A stretch of DNA of 64,000 nucleotides from Bog-532 sp963830385 (GTDB lineage Bacteria > Actinomycetota > Actinomycetes > Streptosporangiales > Streptosporangiaceae). Shown here one piece after another: positions 1-6,672 of this stretch. The stretch's first letter is position 1. Each line of letters starts with the position of its first letter. Below the pieces are notes generated by a model, which was given only the letters and a program-made list of their open reading frames with translations, did not search any database and was not told the origin of the DNA. Made by a program: the position numbers and the translations under genes. Location of the stretch: the NCBI GenBank assembly GCA_963830385.1, contig CAWHMD010000012.1, forward strand, positions 8,098 to 72,097, in the 5' to 3' direction.

Positions 1-7
1 CGGTATC

Positions 8-754
8 GTGCGACCCTTCATCGAGTGCTGGGCAGCAACACGCAGCCACCTGCGGGAGATCACCTCCGGTGACGTCGACACCGTCCTAGAGCCGCTGCGC
101 GGTCACCAGCTTTACAACGCCATCATGGCGCTGCGCTCGCTGTTCCGGTTCGCGAAACGACGCGGCCTGACGTTCGCCGACCCCACCCGGCACCTCAGCG
201 GCGGCCGCGGCGCCGGGCGCACCGTGCTGCCGATGACTGCTGAGGAGATCCGGGCTGCCGGGCAGGCGGCCGTGACTCCCGCCCAGCGCCTGGCCATCGC
301 GCTAGCAGCCGTGCACGCCGCCCGCCCCAAGGCCATCCGCGAACTCACCCTGGACGACATCGACCTGCCCAGCCGGCGCATCACCATCGACGGTCACCGG
401 CAGCCCCTCGGCGACCTCACCCGCCACGCCCTGCTGGCCTGGCTCGGATACCGGCGCGCCACCTGGCCGCACACCGCCAACCGGCACGTCCTGGTCTCGC
501 GCATCAGCGCCCTGGGCACCAGACCGGTCTCCCCCGACTACCTCGACAAGCACCAGCCGCGCGGCATCTGCCTCGAGCGCATCCGGCGTGACCGCATCCT
601 GCAGGAAGCCCTGGCCACCGGCGGCGACCCTCTCCATCTGTCCCTGGTCTTCAACATCGACCACACCAACGCGATGGCCTACGCCAACGCCGCCCGCAAC
701 CTTCAGCAGCCCAGCCGATCAGGCGCTGTCCCACGACGCCCGGAATGGGCATGA
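8..754 (+). CDS. Tyrosine recombinase/integrase, 5' end cut by window edge
   Basis: The visible 248 residues look like the core-binding and catalytic half of an actinobacterial phage-type integrase. The N-terminal part (residues 1-60) is helical and SAM-like. An Arg in the stretch ARPKAIRELTLDDID (about residues 105-120) fits the first catalytic Arg. The tail GGDPLHLSLVFNIDH resembles the end of this integrase group, with a Tyr soon after (MAYANAA) that could be the nucleophile. The GTG at position 8 is only the first start codon in the window. The frame stays open to base 2, so the gene probably begins upstream. The family carries out site-specific recombination between attP and a chromosomal attB. 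A tRNA-Ser(GCT) 3' fragment at 6565-6623 is a candidate att site. The usual HxxR box is not obvious, so the copy may be decayed. Confidence 0.6.
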   Translation: MRPFIECWAATRSHLREITSGDVDTVLEPLRGHQLYNAIMALRSLFRFAKRRGLTFADPTRHLSGGRGAGRTVLPMTAEEIRAAGQAAVTPAQRLAIALAAVHAARPKAIRELTLDDIDLPSRRITIDGHRQPLGDLTRHALLAWLGYRRATWPHTANRHVLVSRISALGTRPVSPDYLDKHQPRGICLERIRRDRILQEALATGGDPLHLSLVFNIDHTNAMAYANAARNLQQPSRSGAVPRRPEWA

Positions 755-935
755 AGGCACGCCGAGCACGAGAGCCGACGCGGACGATGGTCGTTACGGA
801 AGGTGAGTACCCGGCGGAGGCGGCAGCCCGATGCTCGTGCGGAACGAGTGATACGGCACGGTCGGCGCAGCCGACTGATAAGCCGTGTTCAATGGCCAGA
901 TCGAACACCCATGGGGAAGATCTCCCTGCCTGGCC

Positions 936-1505
936 TTAGCGGGCGGCGAGGCGGGGCAAGGTCCAGACGGTCAATGCGATCCGCCCAAGGCTGACGGCCA
1001 CGGCGGCGCCCAGCGTCCAGGTCAGGGCTGGTGCGGTCAGCGAGGCGGCTGCGACCGCTGTCACGTCCAAGACGAGGATGACCGGGCTGGCGAGCATGGC
1101 GAGCCTGGTCCGCTGGTAGCTGTGCTGGCTGGTCGCGGCAGCCAGGAGCGTGAGAACTGCCAGCAGCAGGACGGCGCCGAAAGCGAGCCGCGCGGTGGCC
1201 GGTACCGGCCAGGTCCAGGCGCGGCCGCCGATCAGGGCCGCCGCCCAGCACAAGCCGGCCACCGGCCCGGTCGCCAGCAGCGACCGGGCCGCGCGCCGGC
1301 CTGGCGCCTGGCGGGTGAACTCGCCGACCACCATCGCCAGGTCCCCGAACTCGGCCAGCGCGGCGCGCGCGGCTTCCTGGTCACCAGCTCCCGAGGCGAG
1401 GTGGTGCTCGTAGGTCTCGAGCAGGCCGGCGGCCGCCTCCTCGGCGATCGGCGCGGGCAGCCGCAGGCGCAGCCCAGCCAAGTAATCGCCGATCAGCGCG
1501 CTCAT
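936..1505 (-). CDS. Membrane protein with HAAS-like N-terminal domain, PadR partner
   Basis: 189 residues. The N-terminal 60 residues form a helical acidic domain with the pattern IGDYLAGLRLRLP...AAARAALAEFGD, which resembles the HAAS/permease-prefix domains found next to PadR regulators. Four or so hydrophobic helices follow (about residues 78-185). The ATG overlaps the stop of the upstream PadR gene by four bases (ATGA), so the two are translationally coupled. In known PadR-HAAS pairs the membrane protein is thought to sense or transmit an envelope signal. Here that is inference from synteny. The divergent ABC exporter at 1915-3719 is the likely co-regulated target. Confidence 0.7.
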   Translation of the reverse strand: MSALIGDYLAGLRLRLPAPIAEEAAAGLLETYEHHLASGAGDQEAARAALAEFGDLAMVVGEFTRQAPGRRAARSLLATGPVAGLCWAAALIGGRAWTWPVPATARLAFGAVLLLAVLTLLAAATSQHSYQRTRLAMLASPVILVLDVTAVAAASLTAPALTWTLGAAVAVSLGRIALTVWTLPRLAAR

Positions 1506-1831
1506 GGCGCTGGCTCCAGGATCGCGGTCACCGCCGCTGCGAAGTCCCGCCAGGCCGCCCGGTCACCGGCCAGCCGCCGCCGTCCGGCAGGAGTGAGTTC
1601 ATAGGCGCGGCGCCGCCGGCCGCCGGCCTCGGCCCAGGTGCCTTTGACCAGCCCGGCGGCCTCCAGACGGCGCAGAGCCGGGTAGATGGTTCCGGTGGGC
1701 AGGTCGAACCTTGCGTCACTGCCTGTCCGGAGCGCTTCTTTGACCGCGTACCCGTGCCGGGGCCCATTTTCCAGGCTGGCCAGCAGCAGCGTGTCCAGGT
1801 GCCCCTTGAGCACTTGCGCATCCGCCCTCAT
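1502..1831 (-). CDS. PadR family transcriptional regulator
   Basis: 109 residues with a winged-helix PadR fold. The N-terminal helix contains LKGHLDTLLLASLE, the recognition region has HGYAVKEALR and LPTGTIYPALRRLEAAG (about residues 45-62), and the wing has RRRRAYELTPAG. The length is typical of the short PadR-s2 subfamily. PadR proteins repress their own gene and adjacent efflux genes until ligand binds. The start codon lies two bases from a perfect inverted repeat (1834-1850), so autorepression is likely. It is divergent from the ABC transporter genes at 1915-3719 and overlaps the HAAS-like gene downstream by four bases. Confidence 0.88.
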   Translation of the reverse strand: MRADAQVLKGHLDTLLLASLENGPRHGYAVKEALRTGSDARFDLPTGTIYPALRRLEAAGLVKGTWAEAGGRRRRAYELTPAGRRRLAGDRAAWRDFAAAVTAILEPAP

Positions 1832-1833
1832 AA

Positions 1834-1877
1834 GTAGGTATGCTACCTACAGACCATATAGGTAGCTATCCTACCTA
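1834..1877. promoter_or_regulatory. Two inverted-repeat operators between PadR and ABC exporter
   Basis: Two perfect palindromes lie side by side. The first is GTAGGTA-TGC-TACCTAC at 1834-1850. The second is TAGGTAG-CTATC-CTACCTA at 1859-1877. Their centres are 26 bp apart, about two and a half helical turns. The first abuts the PadR start codon and the second lies 38 bases before the ABC ATPase start, so PadR could control both divergent units. The half-site is shared with the second PadR operator at 6290-6312. Confidence 0.75.
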
Positions 1878-1914
1878 GCTGAGTGCTGGGCGCAGGAGGT
1901 GAGGAGGCAGCGGG

Positions 1915-2910
1915 ATGGCGGACCCGGCGATCGCGGCCGAAGGGCTGGGCAAGCGCTTCGGTGACGTGACAGCGCTGGATGGGGTGTGCCTGGAGCTGTC
2001 CGCGGGCGGCGTGCTCGGGGTGCTGGGCCCCAACGGCTCGGGGAAAACGACCCTGGTGCGGATCCTGGCCACCTTGCTGCGGCCCGACCGGGGCCGGGCC
2101 CGGGTGGCCGGGTTCGACGTGATCAAGCGGCCCGAGGCAGTGCGGGCACGGATCGGCTTGTCCGGGCAGTTCGCCGCGGTGGACCCGTTCTTGACCGGCC
2201 GGGAGAACCTGACGATGATCGGCCGGCTCTACGGGCTGTCCCGCCCCGCGGCGCGCCAGCGCGGCGCGGAACTCATCGATCAGCTCGACCTCACCGGCGC
2301 TGCCGGCCGGCTGGTGCGCACCTACTCCGGCGGCATGCGCCGGCGCCTCGACGTCGCGGCTAGCCTGCTCGCCGCACCCCCGGTCTTGTTCCTGGATGAG
2401 CCGACCACCGGCCTGGACCCCCGCGGGCGGCTGGCGTTGTGGCAGGTGCTTAGCGAGCTGACCGCCGGGGGCACCAGCCTGCTGCTGACCACCCAGTACA
2501 TCGAGGAAGCCGACCGGCTCGCCGGGATGATCGTCATCATCGACCACGGCACCGTCATCGCCAGCGGCACACCCGGCCAGCTCAGGGCCCGCGCCGGGGG
2601 AGACCGGCTGGAACTGCAGTCCTCGCCCGGCCAGGATCCCCGCCGGCTGGCGGGTGTGCTGGCCGCCTTCGGCACCGCGCCGCCGGCTGTCGACGAGGCA
2701 GCAGGCCAGGTCATCCTGCCGGTCGCCGACGGGGCCAGCATCCTCCCGGAGGTGGCCACCCGGCTGGCCGCCGCCGGGCTGCACGTCGCCGCGCTGGCGC
2801 TGCGCAGGCCCACCTTGGAAGAAGCATTCCTGGCCTACACCGGCCAGCCCGCCACCGGCCCGCGCGCTGAACCAGCCCAGACGGCACCGGACACACCGAG
2901 CGCCCGATGA
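1915..2910 (+). CDS. ABC transporter ATP-binding protein, DrrA-type
   Basis: 331 residues. Seen motifs: Walker A GPNGSGKTT (about residues 39-47), signature YSGGMRRRLDVAASL (about 139-153), Walker B VLFLDEPTTGLDP (about 159-171), and an H-loop replaced by TTQYIEEAD. The Q after TT is a known variant in the DrrA/CcmA-like exporter group. A C-terminal domain of about 100 residues (DRLELQSS onward) matches the DrrA extension. The family powers export of daunorubicin-like drugs or lipids. Its permease partner overlaps by four bases (ATGA). Position beside PadR and two palindromes suggests ligand-induced efflux. The substrate is unknown. Confidence 0.92.
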   Translation: MADPAIAAEGLGKRFGDVTALDGVCLELSAGGVLGVLGPNGSGKTTLVRILATLLRPDRGRARVAGFDVIKRPEAVRARIGLSGQFAAVDPFLTGRENLTMIGRLYGLSRPAARQRGAELIDQLDLTGAAGRLVRTYSGGMRRRLDVAASLLAAPPVLFLDEPTTGLDPRGRLALWQVLSELTAGGTSLLLTTQYIEEADRLAGMIVIIDHGTVIASGTPGQLRARAGGDRLELQSSPGQDPRRLAGVLAAFGTAPPAVDEAAGQVILPVADGASILPEVATRLAAAGLHVAALALRRPTLEEAFLAYTGQPATGPRAEPAQTAPDTPSAR

Positions 2911-3719
2911 CCACCGTCACCGCCACCGAAGCTTACGCCCGCCGGGGCAGGACGATTCTGGTTCCGGTCGGCGTCGCGACCATCACCGCCCGGAACCTGC
3001 GGCGGCTGGTGCGGGTCCCGACGCTGCTGGTCTTCGCCACCGTGCAGCCGGTGCTGTTCGTGCTGCTGTTCACCTACGCCTTCGGCGGCGCCATCCACGT
3101 CCCCGGCGTGGCTCACTACATCGACTACCTGCTGCCGGGCCTCTTCGTGCTGGCGATCGGCTTCGGCGCCTCCCAGACCGGGGTGGCCACCGCCGAGGAC
3201 CTGAGCACCGGGATGATCGACCGGTTCCGGTCCCTGCCCATCAGCGCCGCCGCGGTCCTGGCCGGGCGAGCCGCCGCCGACGCGCTGCGCAACCTGTTCG
3301 TGGTCGGGCTGATGACCGGCGCCGGGGCTGCCATAGGGTTCCGGTTCCACGCCGGGCCCGCCGCCGCCCTCGCCGCCGTGGCCCTGGCCGTGGCAACGGG
3401 GCTGGCGTTCTCCTGGATCAACGTGCTGCTCGGGCTCGCCGTCCGCGACCCCGAATCCGCCGGGCTGGCCGGCCTGTTCCCGATCATCATCTTGTTCTTC
3501 ACCAGCTCCACCCTGGTGCCGGTGGCCACCATGCCCGGCTGGCTGCAGGCCTTCGCCAAGGCCAACCCCATCACCGTCATCACCGGTGCCCTGCGTGCCC
3601 TGTGCCTCGGCGGCCCCACCACCCGGCCCGCCGCTGAAGCCGCCGCCTGGCTGATCGGCCTGCTCGCCGTCACCATCCCCGCCGCCCTCGCCAGCTACCG
3701 CCATGCCGCCAGCACCTGA
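2907..3719 (+). CDS. ABC-2 type permease, DrrB-like
   Basis: 270 residues with about six transmembrane helices. The first is at residues 32-55 (VFATVQPVLFVLLFTYAFGG). An EDLSTGMIDRFRSLPIS loop is the typical ABC-2 coupling-helix signature. The last helices include PIIILFFTSSTLVPVATMP, also typical of the family. It starts inside the stop of the ATPase gene (ATGA), so the two should be made in equal amounts as an exporter complex in the cytoplasmic membrane. Likely role: drug or lipid efflux under PadR control (inferred from context). Confidence 0.9.
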   Translation: MTTVTATEAYARRGRTILVPVGVATITARNLRRLVRVPTLLVFATVQPVLFVLLFTYAFGGAIHVPGVAHYIDYLLPGLFVLAIGFGASQTGVATAEDLSTGMIDRFRSLPISAAAVLAGRAAADALRNLFVVGLMTGAGAAIGFRFHAGPAAALAAVALAVATGLAFSWINVLLGLAVRDPESAGLAGLFPIIILFFTSSTLVPVATMPGWLQAFAKANPITVITGALRALCLGGPTTRPAAEAAAWLIGLLAVTIPAALASYRHAAST

Positions 3720-3813
3720 CCCACCCCGGCCGGGTCAGGCGGCCCCAGCTGCGCAAGCCGCCGTGGGCCCGCTAGGCCTGCAAGTATCTGAGCTCATCGT
3801 GAAAGGGAATCCC

Positions 3814-4284
3814 ATGGATGCCGCCGTGACAGGCGTGGCCATGGCCGCGCTGGTCGCCGATGGGCTACTGGCCGGATTGTCGCTGGACAAAGTCATCGTC
3901 CAACTTCCCGCCCGGCAGCGGATCGGCGTGACCGCCTACGCGGCTTACGCCAGGGCAGCGGACCTGGGCAACGGCATCGCCTTCTACGCGGCCGTAGGCG
4001 TGGGCGCCGCGGTGCTGACGCTCGCCGCGTTCGCCGTCGCGGCCGCGCTGGGAGCACCGGGGACCGTGACCGGGCTACTCGCCGCCGCTGCGGCCTTGTC
4101 ACTGCTGCACAGCACCGCGACTGGCCGGGCCGCTCCCATCATGTTCCAGATCGGCCGGGCCGGGGAAACCGAGGCAGCCCTGACGCCACTGCTGACACGA
4201 TTCACCCGCTGGTCAGCGGCCCGCGCAGCCCTCCAGACCGCGACCCTCATCGTTGTGGCAATCGCGATCGCCGCCGGAACCTGA
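3814..4284 (+). CDS. Four-helix membrane protein of unknown function
   Basis: 156 residues when started at the ATG at 3814, which has GAAAGGGA at 3801-3808 in front of it. The longer open frame back to 3703 overlaps the permease and reads as Pro-rich filler, so it is less likely. The protein has four hydrophobic segments and the conserved-looking stretch VQLPARQRIG followed by AYARAADLGNGI. That pattern is seen in small actinobacterial membrane proteins resembling DUF1772/anthrone-oxygenase-like families. The assignment is tentative. It lies 94 bases after the exporter and 22 before the DinB-like gene, so it may be co-transcribed with both. Confidence 0.7.
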   Translation: MDAAVTGVAMAALVADGLLAGLSLDKVIVQLPARQRIGVTAYAAYARAADLGNGIAFYAAVGVGAAVLTLAAFAVAAALGAPGTVTGLLAAAAALSLLHSTATGRAAPIMFQIGRAGETEAALTPLLTRFTRWSAARAALQTATLIVVAIAIAAGT

Positions 4285-4306
4285 CCGGCGGCCAGGAGGA
4301 CAGCCC

Positions 4307-4870
4307 ATGCCGCCAGCACCTGACCTGCCGACTGCCCTCGACCGAGCCGTGCTCCGCGCCGAGATGGGACAAGCCAGGCACGACTTCCACAGGCTCGTCG
4401 GCGACGCGACTCCCGCGGATCTGCGCCGGCCATCAGACGGGACCAACTGGACCAACCAGCAACTGCTGTTCCACATGCTGTTCGGCTACCTGATCGCCCG
4501 CGCGCTCCTGCTCCTCGTCCACGTTTTCGGCCTGCTCCCCGACGGGGCCAGCAAAGCGTTCGCGAGGCTGCTGGACTCCGCGCACAAGCCTTTCGACTTG
4601 ATCAACTACCTAGGATCATGCGCTGGCGCCCGGATCATCCCGCCCCGGTGCATGCTGGGGATGCTCGACCGCGTGATCGCAGCCCTGCAAAGGCACCTGG
4701 AGCGGGAACCGGACTCTGCGCTGCGCCGGGGCATGCGCTACCCCACGACATGGGACCCGTTCTTCGCCGACTACATGACCCTGGCCGACATCTACCACTA
4801 CCCAACCCAGCACTTCCGCTTCCACCAGCGTCAGCTCACACTCAGGCCACCAACACCAGGTCGACCATGA
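4307..4870 (+). CDS. DinB-like four-helix protein
   Basis: 187 residues from the ATG at 4307, preceded by a good ribosome site (AGGAGGA, 4294-4300). An upstream GTG at 4253 lies inside the previous gene and is unlikely. The sequence is helical, with HDFHRLVGDATPADLRRPSDGTNWTNQQLLFHMLF near the N terminus and HYPTQHFRFH near the C terminus. His residues at such places match the metal-binding triad (H...H..H) of DinB/YfiT-like proteins. Family members are thiol- or metal-dependent transferases or stress proteins. The exact reaction cannot be told. Context suggests a link to the PadR/efflux module. Confidence 0.7.
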   Translation: MPPAPDLPTALDRAVLRAEMGQARHDFHRLVGDATPADLRRPSDGTNWTNQQLLFHMLFGYLIARALLLLVHVFGLLPDGASKAFARLLDSAHKPFDLINYLGSCAGARIIPPRCMLGMLDRVIAALQRHLEREPDSALRRGMRYPTTWDPFFADYMTLADIYHYPTQHFRFHQRQLTLRPPTPGRP

Positions 4871-4991
4871 AGCGCAGGCAAACATCCGGACTAATGGCCA
4901 CCACGAACCCACGTTGATCGCGGCCGCCAGGTCCCAGATGACCGCGAGTTCCTCGCGCGGCACCTTCAGTCAGGCTGAACTCACGGCGGAG

Positions 4992-5017
4992 CGGGTGATA
5001 ACCCGCTGTATCACCCG
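4992..5017. terminator. Inverted repeat between convergent genes
   Basis: Perfect 9-bp arms CGGGTGATA (4992-5000) and TATCACCCG (5009-5017) around an 8-base loop. It sits immediately beyond the stop of the minus-strand gene at 5019 and 121 bases beyond the DinB gene stop. No U-run follows, as is common in actinobacteria, so a bidirectional terminator is the likeliest role. An operator is possible. Confidence 0.5.
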
Positions 5018-5018
5018 G

Positions 5019-5276
5019 TCAGCCGGAGGCCGTCTTCCGCCGCCGGCGCGGGCTGGCCGCCCCCGGGGGAACCGGGACCGGGGGGTGGTGGCAGGCCCGC
5101 AGGATCCGGGCCAGCCGGGCCGTCCGCCGGTCATCGGCCAGGACCCACCACCCGGTGGCCAGGACCAGGGCGGCCAGGACCGCCGCGGCGATCAGCGCGG
5201 GCAGGCCCAGCCGGGCCAGCTGCGCCGCCGGGATGACGGCCGCCGCCGTCTTGCCGGCAGCCCGCAGCACGCCCAT
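5019..5276 (-). CDS. Small single-span membrane protein in repeat-protein operon
   Basis: 85 residues when started at the ATG at 5276, which shares one base with the stop of the upstream gene (TGATG). A longer reading back to 5402 is Gly/Pro-rich and overlaps that gene, so I prefer the coupled start. The protein has one transmembrane helix (LPALIAAAVLAALVLATGWWVL, about residues 28-49) and a basic tail ending RRRRKTASG. It is the last gene of a PadR-repeat protein-membrane protein operon. I do not recognise a family. Confidence 0.6.
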   Translation of the reverse strand: MGVLRAAGKTAAAVIPAAQLARLGLPALIAAAVLAALVLATGWWVLADDRRTARLARILRACHHPPVPVPPGAASPRRRRKTASG

Positions 5277-5935
5277 CACGGGGTGGCTCCCCGCCGGGCC
5301 GGGGCCCGCAGCGCCGCTCGCAGCTGCACCGCCGACCTCACCTGACGGGCGGCGTAGCCTACCTGCGCCCGGCGGCCCGCCCCGGCCTGGGCCAGCTCCC
5401 ACAGCTCGGCCTTGAACTCGGCCGCATACCGCGTCCGGTCCGCCGCCGCCAGCAGCCCCGCCGCCACCGCCAGCAGCCAGGCCGCGGCCGCCGTCATCCG
5501 GCGCGGCCCGCGACCGCGCCTACCAGGCGCCTTAGCGCTTGCACCGGCCCTTTCAAGGAAAGTGACAAGGTTTCTGGCGAGGTCGCGGGCACGGGCAACG
5601 TAACTGATGGGAATGCGGGCGACGTCGAGGTCGAGGTCGAGGGCGCGGGCGAGCGCGACGTCGCGATCGAGGGCGTCGGCGAGGGCGCGGGCGTCTTCGC
5701 AGGCGAGGTCGAAGTCGAGGTCGTCGGCGCGGGCGATGTCGAGGTCGAGGGCGCGGGCGCGGGCGATGTCGCGATCGAGGGCGTCGGCGAGCGCGCGGTC
5801 GACGTCGCGAGTTTCAAGGAAGTCGCGGGCCTTGGTGAGGGGAGGGCCGAGGTCAAGGAGGCGAGCGCGGGCTTCGGTGAGGACGCGGCTGGGCCCGTTG
5901 CGGAGACGAAAGCACCCGGCGGCGGGCCGGCTCAT
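5276..5935 (-). CDS. Acidic/Leu repeat protein with C-terminal membrane helix
   Basis: 219 residues from the ATG at 5935, which overlaps the PadR stop (ATGA). Residues about 45-125 consist of short D/R/A/L periods, with a clear 36-residue unit beginning ALADALDRD that occurs twice. The pattern should give an amphipathic, charge-striped helix or solenoid. A transmembrane helix follows (AAAAWLLAVAAGLLAAA, about residues 148-166). It is followed by a juxtamembrane amphipathic segment RYAAEFKAELWELAQAG, a pattern I have seen only as a loose actinobacterial theme. No enzyme motif is visible. Likely a membrane-associated scaffold or sensor of the PadR system. Function unknown. Confidence 0.65.
   Translation of the reverse strand: MSRPAAGCFRLRNGPSRVLTEARARLLDLGPPLTKARDFLETRDVDRALADALDRDIARARALDLDIARADDLDFDLACEDARALADALDRDVALARALDLDLDVARIPISYVARARDLARNLVTFLERAGASAKAPGRRGRGPRRMTAAAAWLLAVAAGLLAAADRTRYAAEFKAELWELAQAGAGRRAQVGYAARQVRSAVQLRAALRAPARRGATP
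5630..5797. repeat. Two 108-bp tandem repeats inside the repeat-protein gene
   Basis: A segment beginning GTCGAGGTCGAGGG at 5630 recurs at 5738, an offset of 108 bases (36 codons) with few differences. Inside each copy are shorter GTCGAGG and GCGAGGGCG periods. The repeats encode the ALADALDRD units of the protein at 5276-5935, and their length is a multiple of three. They are coding repeats, not a CRISPR or integron array. Confidence 0.8.
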
Positions 5936-6282
5936 GCGGGGCCGCCGGCGGGGCGGGGGGCCAGGCGCAGGCTGGCGGTGGAGGTGGTGGCCTGGGCCAG
6001 GGCGAGGCGGGCCCGCTCGGCCCCGTCGGCGGTCAGCTGGTAGTACCGACGCCGCGGCCGGCCCTCTTCGGCCGGGACCACGTCTTCCCACCGGGAGGCT
6101 AGCCAGCCGTGCTCGCGTTCCAGCCGGGCCAGGATCGGGTGAATGGTCCCGGACGGCAGCCCGGCCGCGGCGCAGATCTGCAGCCCGTACATCTCCCGGG
6201 TGGGTTGCTCGAGCAGGGCCCGCAGCACCAGCTGGGTGGGGATCGTCATCCGCGGCCCCCCCAGCATCTTCCTCTTCACCAT
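5932..6282 (-). CDS. PadR family transcriptional regulator (second copy)
   Basis: 116 residues. The winged-helix region runs from TQLVLRALLEQP through EMYGLQICAAAGLPSGTIHPILARLE (about residues 16-55). The wing follows with RPRRRYYQLTADG. There are two or three possible starts. The ATG at 6282 is given, but the ATG at 6249 (before TIPTQLV) would remove a short basic leader. It heads an operon with the repeat protein (ATGA overlap) and the small membrane protein. An inverted repeat at 6290-6312 lies eight bases upstream, so autorepression is likely. The sequence differs clearly from the PadR at 1502-1831, yet the two share an operator half-site. Confidence 0.85.
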   Translation of the reverse strand: MVKRKMLGGPRMTIPTQLVLRALLEQPTREMYGLQICAAAGLPSGTIHPILARLEREHGWLASRWEDVVPAEEGRPRRRYYQLTADGAERARLALAQATTSTASLRLAPRPAGGPA

Positions 6283-6289
6283 GCCTTAA

Positions 6290-6312
6290 CTCTACCTAGA
6301 CCCTAGGTAGAG
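6290..6312. promoter_or_regulatory. PadR operator upstream of the repeat-protein operon
   Basis: Perfect inverted repeat CTCTACCTA-GACCC-TAGGTAGAG (9-bp arms, 5-base spacer), eight bases before the PadR start codon. The core CTACCTA/TAGGTAG and the 5-base spacer match the second operator in front of the ABC exporter (1859-1877), with the arms in the opposite order. Confidence 0.75.
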
Positions 6313-6564
6313 GACAAGTACCTGCTGGGTGGTAGTGTCCGGCGCGGTCACCCGGCGCAATCGAAATCCTGCGGGATGTCGGCGCCGCCTCCCGCCCTGG
6401 CAGACGAGCTGCGTCTGAGGCCGTGCACGCGTGCACGGCGCGTGCACGTACCGGCCTGCAAGGAACGTGCGAGTGCCGCTCATCGAAACCAGAAGGGGCA
6501 CACCTGACCAGCGGAAACGAGCAATCGCGGGCGATCTCCGATGAGCGCGGTACGGTACGAAACA

Positions 6565-6623
6565 CACTGCTAATGCGGTTTGGGTTTACCGCCCATCCGG
6601 GGTTCAAATCCCCGAGCCTCCGC
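6565..6623 (+). other. tRNA-Ser(GCT) 3' fragment, probable att site
   Basis: From the anticodon loop CTGCTAA (6567-6573) onward this is a good serine tRNA. It has the 3' anticodon strand TGCGG, a long variable arm with GGG (6582-6584) pairing CCC (6592-6594), and a T arm CGGGG/CCCCG around TTCAAAT (6598-6614). The acceptor strand AGCCTCC (6615-6621) and discriminator G complete it. Upstream of the anticodon loop the anticodon stem no longer pairs, and there is no D arm or GGAGGCT. Such 3' halves are left at the distal end of elements that integrate into a tRNA gene. The intact copy should lie to the left of this window. Confidence 0.7.
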
Positions 6624-6634
6624 GTCGCTGAGCG

Positions 6635-6672
6635 GCGGTCCTGTCCAGGGTGTTTCGTTTGGACGGGACCGC
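6635..6672 (+). terminator. Hairpin just after the tRNA-Ser fragment
   Basis: GCGGTCC-T-GTCC (6635-6646) pairs with GGAC-G-GGACCGC (6661-6672), one U:G wobble included, around a 14-base loop. A TGCTCTTT stretch follows. It sits 12 bases after the tRNA fragment and is best read as the original tRNA-Ser terminator, left on the chromosomal side of the att site. Confidence 0.55.

Noticed and set aside
861..875. Terminator hairpin GTCGGC-GCA-GCCGAC after the integrase gene
   Set aside because: Six-bp stem with a 3-base loop and no U-run. Too weak to call.
5630..5797. CRISPR or integron array
   Set aside because: Repeats are in frame, tandem without unique spacers, and encode the repeat protein.
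6541..6623. Complete tRNA-Ser gene
   Set aside because: Only the 3' half folds. There is no D arm, no 5' acceptor strand, and the anticodon stem has two mismatches.
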